Below, piece after piece: positions 35,701-41,814 of a stretch of DNA of 64,000 nt. This DNA comes from Pseudomonadota bacterium. Lineage in GTDB: Bacteria > Pseudomonadota > Alphaproteobacteria > Caulobacterales > Caulobacteraceae. The stretch covers positions 248,001-312,000 of the forward strand of contig JAFECT010000002.1 of assembly GCA_018241995.1 (NCBI GenBank). The letters are read 5' to 3'. A program made the position numbers and the translations under genes. The stretch's first letter is position 1; the number at the start of each line of letters is the position of its first letter. The notes below the pieces were generated by a model that did not search any database, was not told where the DNA came from, and was given only the letters and a program-made list of their open reading frames with translations.

Positions 35701-38700
35701 GTTGCCGCCTCCGGCGCCGGACCCGCCGACGCCCACGCCCAGCGAAATGGAGCCGCCGCCCGAGCCAGAGCCGGAGACGGTCACGGCGAAGCCGCCGTTG
35801 CCGCCGCCGCCGCCCAGGGATTGGGCGACCAGGCCGGTCGAGAACTCGCCTTCAGTGGTGATCGCGCCACCGGAATTGACGGTGACGGTCCCACCGTCGC
35901 CGCCGCCGGAGCCCGAGCCGCCGATGCCGACACCGATGGTGCCCGCGCCTGCCGCCCCGCCCGCGGCCGCGACCGAGACCGCGAAGCCGCCGGAGCCGCC
36001 GCCGCCGCCGACCGACTGGGCGAAGATACCCTCGGAATTGGCGCCCTGGGTCAGGATCGAGACGCCGCCGTTCAGGGTGACGTTCCCGCCGTTGCCGCCG
36101 CCCGCGCCGGAGCCGCCGATGGCGACCGAGGCCGCGAATACATAGCCGCCGGACACCTGCACGGCGAAGCCGCCGTTGCCGCCGCCGCCGCCGATGGACT
36201 GCTCGAAGATGCCGCGCGAGCGGTCGCCGCTGGTGACGATCTGCGGATCGACCTGCACGGTGGAGCCGCCGACGGTGATGGTCTGCTTGCTCAGCTCGAC
36301 ATCGACGGTGCCGCCCTTGCCGCCGTGGTCGCCCGCGCCGCCGATGGCAACGCCCGCAAAGGCGCTGACCGAGACGGTCGAGCCGCCGTTGCCGCCGCCT
36401 TCGCCGATCGACTGGGCGAAGATGCCGTGGGAGTCGTTGCCGTGCGTCGACAGGAAGCCGGAATCGTTAATGGTGACATTGCCGCCGTCGCCGCCGAAGC
36501 CGCCCTTGCCGCCGATGGTCAGGAGCACGCCGCCGGTGGTGCCGCCGTCGCCGCCGCCGCCGCCGACCGACTGGGCCTGGATGGCGCTGGAGACATTGCC
36601 GTGGGTGTCGATCTCGCCGGTGTTGCTGACCGTGACCAGGCCGCCGTTCGAAGCCGAGCCGCCGCGGCCGCCGATCACCACCAGGCCGCCGCCGTCGCCG
36701 CCGGTGCCGCCGCCGCCGCCCACGCTCTGGGCGAAGACGCCGCGCGCGCGGTCGCCCGTGGTCTGCACCAGGCCGCCATTGGTGACGGTCACCGCGCCGC
36801 CGGCTCCGCCGCCGGTCCCGTTGCCGCCGAGCGCAAACAGGCCGCCGGTGTTGGAGCCCGCGCCGCCGCCGCCGCCGATCGATTGGGCGAAGATGGCGTC
36901 CGCGCCGTTGCTGGTCGTGATCACCTGCCCGCCGCTGTGGGTGGTGATGGTGACCGTCCCGCCGATGCCGCCGCCGCCGCCCGACGCGCCCAGGGCCACC
37001 AGGCCGCCGACGCCCGAGGCGTTGCCGCCGCCGCCACCGATGGACTCGGCGAAGATGCCGCGCGAATCCACGCCGGTGGTCGAGATCAGGCCGGTGGAAT
37101 CGATGCTGACAGTGCCGCCGTCGCCGCCGCCGCTGCCGGTGCCGCCGAGCGCGACGAGGCCGCCGGACACGCCGCCCGTGCCGCCCCCGCCGCCCACCGA
37201 CTGGGCGAACAGGGCGACCGAGCCGATGCCGCTGGTCGAGACCGTGGCGCCCGCATCGACGGTGACGGCGGCCGAACCGCCGTTGCCGCCCGCGCCGCCG
37301 GATGAGCCCAGGGCCACCAGCCCGATGCTGGTCCCGCCGTTGCCGCCGCCGCCGCCCACCGACTGGGCGAACAGGCCGAAGGCGCCGTCGCCTGCTGTGG
37401 TGGTGACCGACCCGTTGGTGGCGTGGACCGTGGCCGAGCCGCCGTTGCCGCCGGCCGTGCCGGCGCCGTTGCCGAAAGTGACGATGCCGCCCGAAGTTCC
37501 AGCGTTGCCGCCGGTGCCGCCGATGGACTGGGCCAGCACGCCGTGCGCGTCCTTGCCGAAGGTGTGGATCTGGCCGCTCTGGGTCACGGTGGCCGAGCCG
37601 CCGTTGCCGCCGATATTGCCGCTGCCCGCATCGCCGACGATGCCGAAACTGCTGCCGCCCCCGCCCGCCGAGCCGCCCAGGCTCTGCGCGAGGATCCCCA
37701 TGGCGCCCGTGCCCGAGGTCGAGATCGTGCCGCTGAAGGTCACGTTCACGTTGCCGCCCTGCGCGGCCGTTCCCCCGGCTCCGCCTGGGCTGGCAAGGTA
37801 GCCGGAACCGCCCGTGCCGCCCTGGCCGGCGCGGCTCTGCACGAAGATGCCGTGGGATTCGATGCCGGCGGTCGCCAGATTGCCCGAGGCGTTGAGGGTG
37901 ACGTCGCCGCCGACGCCGCCCGATCCGCCGCTGGCGCCCTTCACCCCGATGCCCACCGCCGCGCCGCCGTTACCGCCGTTGCCGCCGACGCTGACGATGC
38001 TGATCGCCGGCAGCTTGTTGCTGGTGATGATGGAGGAATAGTCGCCTGTCAGCGTGGTGTTGATGGTCGGCCCCGGGCCGCCCGGATCGCCGGGGCTGGG
38101 GTCGTAGGCGATCGTGGCGCAGCCGATCACGGGGATACAGACCGACACGCCGCCGCCGGCGTGGCCGTTGCCGCCATCGCCGCCGCGCCGCTGGTCGGAA
38201 TAGACGTTGTTCCCGGCCGGGATCACCGGATTGAGGTTGGTGCCGCTGTTGCCTCCGCTCGTGGCGGGCGGCAGCGTCAGAGCCGCGGTCTGGTCTGCGA
38301 CCCGGGCGATGGGCGCGCTGACGACCGGCGGGGACTGGTTGTCGGTGAGGACGACAGTGTCGACCGCGCCGCCGAAGCCGTTGGTGGTGACTGCGGTAAC
38401 GGTATAGGTCAGGCCGTTGTCGGTGAAGGTATCGCCGACGGTGGACGCCACGATGATCGAATTGTTGTGGTCGGTCAGCACCGTGCCGTTGTTCAGCTTC
38501 TGAACGACGGTTTCACTCTGGCCGGTGGCCGGGTTGATGATGGTCTGGCCGACCGCCGGGATCACGACCGTGGCGGTCATGCCGGCGATAACGCCGCTCA
38601 GCGCCAGAGCCGGAGTGGCTGGAACGGCGGCCGCGATGGCCACGCCGGCCGCGGCGCATAGCAGGGCATGGCGTCGTCCCCGCGAAGCCCCCGCCGCCTT

Positions 38701-38748
38701 GACCTTGCGCGCGCGCGTGTTCGCGCGGTCGTCACCGGTCTTACGCAT
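26743..38748 (-). CDS. giant glycine-rich autotransporter adhesin (type Va), 4001 residues
   Basis: The N-terminus has a long basic stretch (RARKVKAAGASRGRRH) and a signal sequence ending near ATPALA (residue about 49). After about 230 less repetitive residues comes a passenger of about 3100 residues. It is made of about 49 degenerate repeats, each about 60-70 residues, with the core GIFAQSIGGGGGNGG, then GVGGxGGxGGxxGxVxV and a polar strand; the repeats probably form a long right-handed beta-helix. An AIDA/pertactin-like stretch (VTGNATVAGTGDVILTW) leads to an about 280-residue beta-barrel with FSCAAPSATTLDSQCVW at its start and a terminal Phe (GMDFKFKF). It is expected at the cell surface for adhesion or biofilm. 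No processing enzyme lies next to it. Confidence 0.9.
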   Translation of the reverse strand: MRKTGDDRANTRARKVKAAGASRGRRHALLCAAAGVAIAAAVPATPALALSGVIAGMTATVVIPAVGQTIINPATGQSETVVQKLNNGTVLTDHNNSIIVASTVGDTFTDNGLTYTVTAVTTNGFGGAVDTVVLTDNQSPPVVSAPIARVADQTAALTLPPATSGGNSGTNLNPVIPAGNNVYSDQRRGGDGGNGHAGGGVSVCIPVIGCATIAYDPSPGDPGGPGPTINTTLTGDYSSIITSNKLPAISIVSVGGNGGNGGAAVGIGVKGASGGSGGVGGDVTLNASGNLATAGIESHGIFVQSRAGQGGTGGSGYLASPGGAGGTAAQGGNVNVTFSGTISTSGTGAMGILAQSLGGSAGGGGSSFGIVGDAGSGNIGGNGGSATVTQSGQIHTFGKDAHGVLAQSIGGTGGNAGTSGGIVTFGNGAGTAGGNGGSATVHATNGSVTTTAGDGAFGLFAQSVGGGGGNGGTSIGLVALGSSGGAGGNGGSAAVTVDAGATVSTSGIGSVALFAQSVGGGGGTGGVSGGLVALGGTGSGGGDGGTVSIDSTGLISTTGVDSRGIFAESIGGGGGNASGVGGLVALGASGGGGGIGGTVTITTHSGGQVITTSNGADAIFAQSIGGGGGAGSNTGGLFALGGNGTGGGAGGAVTVTNGGLVQTTGDRARGVFAQSVGGGGGTGGDGGGLVVIGGRGGSASNGGLVTVSNTGEIDTHGNVSSAIQAQSVGGGGGDGGTTGGVLLTIGGKGGFGGDGGNVTINDSGFLSTHGNDSHGIFAQSIGEGGGNGGSTVSVSAFAGVAIGGAGDHGGKGGTVDVELSKQTITVGGSTVQVDPQIVTSGDRSRGIFEQSIGGGGGNGGFAVQVSGGYVFAASVAIGGSGAGGGNGGNVTLNGGVSILTQGANSEGIFAQSVGGGGGSGGFAVSVAAAGGAAGAGTIGVGIGGSGSGGGDGGTVTVNSGGAITTEGEFSTGLVAQSLGGGGGNGGFAVTVSGSGSGGGSISLGVGVGGSGAGGGNGGTVDATFDGTITTTADDAKGAIIQSVGGGGGNGGFNVTAAVSISATGGGGASVGVGGTGGGGGVGGSVTGNIGGLVQTSGDRSTGVVVQSLGGGGGNGGFNVSGSVGGGATVGGALSVGVGGAGGDGGAGGEVTASTVSIHTTGDQSGGLLAQSVGGGGGNGGFNVSGAISGSQTGAGAAAIGVGGAGGDGGAAGKVTATVTGNVTTEGKDSDAIVAQSVGGGGGNGAFNVSGAIAVSGSNAFSVGVGVGGMGGGGGASGEVDLNVTGLTTTLGKDSEAIIAQSLGGGGGNGGFNVTGNITLAEDGAGNVGVSVGGLGGGGGSAGAVNLNVNHGVADAGNTLVAATTTGDGAHGIIAQSIGGGGGNGGFSVSGGFALANSGGGNIGVGVGGAGGTASDGGTVVANVNGDVTTQGKDAGGIIAQSVGGGGGTGGWNVTGGIAAGQGLAGNILVGVGGFGGAGGKGGAVSGTVVSDVTTQGDNAWGITFQSQGGTGGSGGFNVTGGVALSIADGGGSGNLGVGIGGFGGHGGDASTVNANITGDVTTHGADAHAILLQSVGGGGGNGAFNVTGGVTGSSGVSGSIGFGLGGFGGGAGNGGDVTGVLNGDIWTGGAGSYGALLQSTGGAGGAGAFNVTGSVAFTVSNSAAAAVSLGVGGFGGDGGNAGKVNATVNGLYVTTGKGADAVTAQSVGGAGGSGGLNVSGAVSFSLGSNGTGSVGIGGFGGTGGNAGDVTLVRVGDTYTFAADSDGVTAQSLGGGGGKGGINIAGGLSITTEGAAGSVGIGIGGFGGTGGDAGNVVAHVTGNVHASIPLTSAAVLNGVFPGLSSVRFLPQGSNGVVAQSVGGGGGAGGINVTGNLSLTKPGGDPGTRVASIGIGGFGGGGGDAGTVNLTIDSPNANRVQVSSIGDFKNAVTAQSIGGDGGTGGVNISGGVASDGQLNVGIGGFGGGGGLGKLVTANVDADLFATGAFSNGLLAQSVGGGGGNGGLNVAGGLSFDTTNKEPTVTFGMGGFGGAGDRSGDVNVVQHGQIMIDGQLANAILVQSIAGGGGNGGGNIAAAGTLGQNAWSAAIGVGGTGGSGADAGNASLVSNGLILVNARPTVNPGPNDDPFSATAYTGNSTAIEVQSVGGGGGVGGFSVTISVAPKGNPFALGVGGTGGDAGNAGTVTLIRGYLNPGTASETADPSLIRTFGNGSKGIVAQSLGGGGGDAGVNLTLAATKGDQPLAALISVGGSGGGSGDGNTVNVRDNGDIFTTGSASGGIFAQSVGGGGGNANYNLGAGLLIGAKSVDLAVGGGVGQGGKGGDVTVNHKGTISTNGNNSGAITAQSIGGGGGNTSFDFAIGALADSSLDITIGRQGGAGGTSGKVTVISDGLLSTNGYQSDGIFAESVGGGGGKSSAIMVGGTLGNGASGDAAENVQGNIAVGLDGGTGAVAGDVSVTAHNWIQTTGQSSRGIFAQSIGGGGGAGGTAGTLILRAGGGLGINVGGNGGTGAKSGNIDVTSDATILTSGASSAGILAQAVGGGGGVGGMAREIDLQVGGSPATDTTRTGSISVGGTGGTGGTGGIVNVTNSGIIQTTGDASFGIFAESIGGGGGDGGATAVVRAQVSNRASDSFTIAVGGSGGTGGTGGAVTVLNDGYIFTQKDNSAGIGAESIGGGGGNGGLVLNVVLGGSGTPTSDKQSHNFELNIGGSGGIGGAGGTVSVTNKPVAGHANTGVIVTKGANSYGVFAQSIGGGGGNGSSVLSFTGLVAGKDSFSGGISIGGKGGSGNTGGTVTVDNQGIIDTTGSGAHGIFAQSVGGGGGNGGIAMAANILISKSALNTPLITIGGVGGDGGDGGAVTVSNSGTIVTRGANADGILAQSIGGGGGNANFGFSLTPEPGTLILSNSLALLVGAVGGGTGGTGGVVTVNHSGDITVLGDGSNAIVAQSINGGGGTLKLDFAGIVGLTGTPLGAGTPKPPAPKMSAVLGSSDTSLMNAGSVHINTTGTFGVAGANGIGAFEQSIGGGGGIAVMKTHIVPQQTNFDLTQLSIDWSLKLGGTNGNQNKGGAIDSTHAGSIITNGVNAPGALIQSIGGGGGRGVIDVTVDAGGQLGPITLAFGETNGLNDKGGDINYRQTGAIVTTADLASSAILQSIGGGGGDASVWLHGAGVTTHSAGSADMVPADMGTASNPAAVTVSLGASGGAGLDGGAVTPSYSGGFQTSGASALGPVLQSIGAGGGSARLLGVGSVDVTLGASGGASGNGGLVSLTNSGVVLTSGTRSHGILLQSIGGGGGAVLGDFTSANVTLSAGGVGNGGAISLNQTGDVITSGAQTYGLIAQSLGGGGGWVDGAFAGTAGGVGRGGAIDLHLSGRVLSTNTDSTAIFAQSLGSLGGGNITIASNGAIRGGSGSGIGLKIDGGLNNVVTSSGSISAVSAKAIVATSGNDTINNDGLVVGDVFLGSGANLFNNRAGSTFIAYHTIDLRDGAGSTGTFTNAGDFEMGLSAPKVPIDLLNGATFGNLDLVSDPRTNLLFGSRVINTVALDGDYVQTSAGHLAFDIAFGPYASDRVNVTGNATVAGTGDVILTWLENKNPVPLFATTGGGHGVDNGLQIKDTMAIDFGILANSTGVNLTINTNFGLPFLNKNGRSLGRHMDSAVQVGGSSGIGRLLALLGNMTVGQEAQYAAVFTELNPEPHLAPLHLQMDEANSFGGQLFSCAAPSATTLDSQCVWSQLDRSDEHSNSSFENFGTQRVSTDLRAGFQRPMRDTWSLAGAFGYVRAGDISVDQRRYNANGDGFMVGLGMQSRSQDGLSLGYSVSGGGIWLDTSRKVTVFTPGVGQANVSTNYAQARFDSAQLLTSGRFFAKPAMGLSVTGLHLNSFQEKGLDGLGIKTRGETQWIVAAEPSLALGANFSDPVSPVQTGFTFTVGGRFSSTDKLHAPFSLVGAGQGAAPADIFTYYDDGVWKVSADFTVAGGSRASLNFNYTGEYGGTAERKRYGMDFKFKF

Positions 38749-38790
38749 GAGAAGCCCCCAACCCTAACAGACTAAGGCTTAGCAGGGCCA

Positions 38791-38819
38791 GTAATCACGG
38801 TTTCAGTCAACTAACTCAA
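38791..38819 (-). promoter_or_regulatory. weak candidate promoter for the giant adhesin
   Basis: Read on the minus strand, TTGAGT (38819-38814) and GATTAC (38796-38791) lie 17 bases apart, about 43 bases before the ATG. The region is locally AT-rich. The -10 match is poor, so this is only a candidate. Confidence 0.3.
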
Positions 38820-38858
38820 CCTATGGATAGGTCGCTTAGTTTGGCCGTGTGGCCCACC

Positions 38859-38922
38859 GAACACGCTCAATGACGCCTTGCGGGTGAATAAAGCGTGTTC
38901 AGGAACGCGCCGCGCGTGTTCC
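38859..38922. repeat. inverted repeat with three copies of GCGTGTTC between tRNA-Ser and the adhesin
   Basis: GAACACGCT (38859-38867) and AGCGTGTTC (38892-38900) form a perfect 9-base inverted repeat with a 24-base spacer. A third GCGTGTTC lies at 38914-38921 next to GGAACGCG. The element could be an operator upstream of the adhesin promoter, or a large-loop hairpin ending the tRNA-Ser transcript. Confidence 0.5.
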
Positions 38923-38980
38923 CCGGGCGCTGGCGTTTCGAGGCGGGCCTATAGGCCTGGGCGTCGGTCGATCTGGAGTA

Positions 38981-39070
38981 TGGCGGAGAGGGTGGGATTC
39001 GAACCCACGATGCCCTTGCAGGCATGCCGCATTTCGAGTGCGGTGCATTCGACCACTCTGCCACCTCTCC
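38981..39070 (-). tRNA. tRNA-Ser (anticodon CGA)
   Basis: 90 bases on the minus strand. The acceptor arm GGAGAGG pairs with CCTCTCC, followed by discriminator G and an encoded CCA. The anticodon loop CTCGAAA gives anticodon CGA (plus-strand 39034-39036), which reads UCG. A long variable arm typical of serine tRNAs (GCATGCCTGCAAGGGCAT) and a T arm with GTGGGTTCGAATCCCAC are present. No integrase or att-like duplication is seen beside it. Confidence 0.97.
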
Positions 39071-39214
39071 TGACGCTGCGGGCCGTCTGAAACAGACCGC
39101 CGAAGCCTTTGGGGCGAGCGAAGGCGCCGTTCCTACTGATCTTGCGCCGCTCGCGCAAGCCGCCCTGTGAAGCCATCGCGTCGCGGGCCGATCCCGCTTT
39201 GAAGAACGCGGGTC

Positions 39215-39259
39215 TTTACCGTCACGCTGAGAGGGTTTAATAACTAACCAGTCAGTTAG
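39215..39259 (+). promoter_or_regulatory. promoter and TetR-type operator of the efflux operon
   Basis: TTTACC (39215-39220) and TAATAA (39238-39243) are 17 bases apart, a good -35/-10 pair. Immediately downstream, CTAAC (39244-39248) and GTTAG (39255-39259) form an inverted repeat spaced by 6 bases, at the expected transcription start and just before the TTG of the TetR gene. This is the usual arrangement for an autorepressing TetR protein. Confidence 0.7.
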
Positions 39260-39270
39260 GAATTGATACC

Positions 39271-39915
39271 TTGGACAAGGGCGAGCCCAAATGGCGTCGG
39301 CGCAAGGAGGCGCGGCCCAGCGAGATCGTGCAGGCGGCGCTGCAGGTGTTCTCCGAGAGGGGGTTCGCCGGGGCCAAGCTGGACGAGATCGCAGCGCGCG
39401 CGGGCGTCTCAAAAGGCGCGCTCTATCTGTACTTCGAGACCAAGGAAGAGTTGTTCCGGGCGGTGGTTCGCCAGGCGGTGGCGCCCAATGTCGCCATGGT
39501 GGTCGCGTTCGCGGAGGCGTTCGAAGGGTCGTTCGCCGACCTGGCGCGCGCGCTTCTGCCCCGCGCAGCCATGGTCATCCAGGCCACGGGCCTGGGCAAG
39601 GTGGTCAAGATCGTGGTCGGCGAGGGACGCAATTTCCCTGAACTGGCCCGCGCCTGGCACGACGAGGTGATCCAGGTGGCCCTGGGCGCCTTGACCCGCC
39701 TGATCGAGCGGGCGCAGGCGCGTGGCGAGATCGCGCCGGGCGACCCGCGCATCCACGCCTTCTCGCTGATCGGCCCGCTGCTGCTGGGCGTCTTGTGGCG
39801 CGAGACCTTCGAACCGGTTGGGGCCCAGCCGATCGATCTGGCCGCGATCGCGGAGCAGCACGTGGAGACGGTGCTTTCCGGCATGCTCGTAAAACAAGGG
39901 GAGGGCGGTCGATGA
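39271..39915 (+). CDS. TetR/AcrR-family repressor of the exporter operon
   Basis: 214 residues from a TTG; AGGA lies about 9 bases upstream and the N-terminus MDKGEPKWRRRKEARPSEIV is natural for the family. The HTH is in QAALQVFSERGFAGAKLDEI and ARAGVSKGALYLYFETKEEL. The C-terminal ligand-binding part is helical and ends in EQHVETVLSGMLV. The closest functional analogue by context is CecR (YbiH) of E. coli, which controls the YbhGFSR exporter. It should bind the inverted repeat just upstream. The stop overlaps the next ATG by 4 bases. Confidence 0.92.
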   Translation: MDKGEPKWRRRKEARPSEIVQAALQVFSERGFAGAKLDEIAARAGVSKGALYLYFETKEELFRAVVRQAVAPNVAMVVAFAEAFEGSFADLARALLPRAAMVIQATGLGKVVKIVVGEGRNFPELARAWHDEVIQVALGALTRLIERAQARGEIAPGDPRIHAFSLIGPLLLGVLWRETFEPVGAQPIDLAAIAEQHVETVLSGMLVKQGEGGR

Positions 39916-40886
39916 AACGCTTCCTGCCGCTGATCATCGTCGGCGCGCTCGTGGTCCTGGGCGGTCTGGCCTGGGCCTTCTGGCCGAAATCTCACAGCCG
40001 CACCCTGTCCGGCTATGTCGACGGCGACCTGCTCTATCTGTCGGCGCCGGTCTCGGGCTCGGTAACCGACCTCAAGGTGCGCAAGGGCGATCGGGTCGCA
40101 GCCGGCGCCGGTCTGTTCCAGATCGACCCCCGCCCCGCCGCCGCCGAGGCCGAGCAGGCCAAGGCCGCCCTGGTCGCCGCCGAGGCCGCCGCTCGCGACG
40201 CCGAAAAGGGGCAGCGCGCGCCGGAACTCGCCGTCATCGCCGCCCAGCGCGACGAGGCCGAGGCCAAATTGCGCCAGGCCCGCGCCGAGTTCGAGCGGGT
40301 GCGCATCCTGGCGGCCAAGGGTGTGTACGCCCCGGCCAAGCTCGACCAGGCCCGCGCCGACTTCCAGACCGTGCAATCCCAGACCATCGAGTTCGAACGC
40401 CGGCTGAAGGTCGCCGAACTGGCCCAGCGGCCCGACCAGATCGCCGCCGCTCGGGCGCGCGCCCAGCAGGCGGCCGGAGGCTCGGCGGAAGCCGATGTAA
40501 GGCTGTCACAGCTGTCGCCGACGGCTCCGGTCGAGGCGCGGGTGCAAGACGTGTTCTTCCAGCGCGGCGAATGGGCTCCCGCCAACCAGCCGGTGCTGGC
40601 GCTGCTGCCCGACGAGCGGGTGCGGATACGCTTCTATGTGCCCGAGCGGCAGCTGAGCCTCTACAAGCCAGGGCGTCGGGTGGCCTTCGCCTGCGACGGC
40701 TGCGCCAAGGGCCTGGGCGCCTCCATCGTCTTCGTCAGCCCCACGGCAGAGTTTACCCCGCCGGTGATCTACAGCCGCGAGAGCCGCGAGAAGCTGGTGT
40801 TCCTGGTCGAGGCCACGCCCGATCATCCGCGCGACCTGACGCCGGGTCTGCCGGTCGATGTCACGCCGCTGGCGGAGGGTCGCTGA
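39912..40886 (+). CDS. HlyD/YbhG-type membrane fusion protein
   Basis: 324 residues. One N-terminal membrane anchor (LPLIIVGALVVLGGLAWAFW) is followed by a split biotinyl-lipoyl-like domain beginning SGYVDGDLLYLSAPVSGSVT. A long alpha-helical hairpin (about residues 75-190, rich in Ala/Glu/Arg/Gln) comes next, and a beta-barrel part with YVPERQLSLYKPGRRVAF. It links the inner-membrane ABC pump to an outer-membrane channel. It carries CDGCAKG, a small Cys pair not usual for the family. It overlaps the TetR gene by ATGA, and the ABC ATPase starts 1 base after its stop. Confidence 0.9.
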   Translation: MKRFLPLIIVGALVVLGGLAWAFWPKSHSRTLSGYVDGDLLYLSAPVSGSVTDLKVRKGDRVAAGAGLFQIDPRPAAAEAEQAKAALVAAEAAARDAEKGQRAPELAVIAAQRDEAEAKLRQARAEFERVRILAAKGVYAPAKLDQARADFQTVQSQTIEFERRLKVAELAQRPDQIAAARARAQQAAGGSAEADVRLSQLSPTAPVEARVQDVFFQRGEWAPANQPVLALLPDERVRIRFYVPERQLSLYKPGRRVAFACDGCAKGLGASIVFVSPTAEFTPPVIYSRESREKLVFLVEATPDHPRDLTPGLPVDVTPLAEGR

Positions 40887-40887
40887 G

Positions 40888-41814
40888 GTGGCTGAGGCGC
40901 GCCGCCTGGCCATCGACGTCGAGGGGCTGAACAAGAGTTTCGGCGACAAGCGGGTGGTCAAGGACCTGACCATCAAGGTCGAGGAGGGCCGCATCACCGG
41001 CTTCCTGGGGCCGAACGGCTCGGGCAAGACCACCACGCTCCGGATGATCTGCGGGCTTTTGACTCCAGACTCCGGCTCCGGGACGTGCCTGGGTCTCGAC
41101 ATCCTCAAGGATGCGCGCCGGATCAAACGCCAGACCGGCTACATGACCCAGAAGTTCTCGCTCTACGACGACCTGACCATCGCGGAGAACCTGATGTTCA
41201 CCGCCCGGGTCTACGGCCTGGACCGGCGTCGGGAGCGAGTGCGCGACGCGCTGGAGCAGCTGGGTCTGACCCAGCGGCGCGACCAAGCGGCGGGGACGCT
41301 GTCGGGCGGGTGGAAGCAACGGCTGGCCCTGGCCGCCTGCGTACTGCACGAGCCCAAGCTCCTGCTGCTCGACGAGCCCACCGCCGGCGTCGACCCCAAG
41401 GCCAGGCGCGCCTTCTGGGACGAGATTCACGCCCTGGCCGGCGAGGGTATGACGGTGATGGTCTCCACCCACTACATGGACGAGGCCGAGCGGTGTCACG
41501 ACATCGCCTACATCGCCTATGGCGAGTTGATCGCACGCGGCACGGCCGAAGAGGTGATCGCCCAGTCCAAGCTGGCGACCTTCCGCGTCGAAGGCCCCGG
41601 CGCCGACCGCCTGGCGCGTGAGATCGGCGCCCGTCCCGGCGTTGAGATGGCCGCGCCTTTCGGCATGGCCCTGCATGTCTCAGGCCCCGACCGGGGCGCG
41701 CTGGAGGCGGCGATCGCGCCCTGGCGCAAGCCGCCCCTGGTCTGGACCGAGATCGAGCCGACGCTCGAGGACGTTTTCATCCACCTGATGAACCGGTCGA
41801 AGGACAACTGGTGA
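40888..41814 (+). CDS. ABC exporter ATP-binding protein (YbhF-like, single nucleotide-binding domain)
   Basis: 308 residues from a GTG at 40888. Walker A is GPNGSGKTTTLRM, the Q loop is in YMTQKFSLYDDL, the signature is TLSGGWKQRLALA, Walker B is LLLLDEPTAGVDP and the switch is STHYMDEAERC. The about 80-residue C-terminal extension is typical of CcmA/DrrA-type drug-export ATPases. Unlike E. coli YbhF it has one ATPase domain, so the active pump would need a dimer. The stop overlaps the permease start. Confidence 0.93.
   Translation: MAEARRLAIDVEGLNKSFGDKRVVKDLTIKVEEGRITGFLGPNGSGKTTTLRMICGLLTPDSGSGTCLGLDILKDARRIKRQTGYMTQKFSLYDDLTIAENLMFTARVYGLDRRRERVRDALEQLGLTQRRDQAAGTLSGGWKQRLALAACVLHEPKLLLLDEPTAGVDPKARRAFWDEIHALAGEGMTVMVSTHYMDEAERCHDIAYIAYGELIARGTAEEVIAQSKLATFRVEGPGADRLAREIGARPGVEMAAPFGMALHVSGPDRGALEAAIAPWRKPPLVWTEIEPTLEDVFIHLMNRSKDNW

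Noticed and set aside
27900..37900. Regular repeats that could suggest a CRISPR or satellite array
   Set aside because: The units vary in sequence and length, keep one reading frame, and have no identical 25-40 base repeats with unique spacers.
26947..38661. Several very long open frames on the plus strand opposite the adhesin (up to 1335 codons)
   Set aside because: They are mirror images of the Gly-rich repeats, giving Ala/Arg/Asp/Gly or Pro-rich sequence with no domains or ribosome sites; the minus-strand frame has the signal peptide, barrel and terminator.
38981..39070. tRNA-Ser as the attachment site of a genomic island
   Set aside because: No integrase, no repeated tRNA 3' end and no change in gene style beside it.
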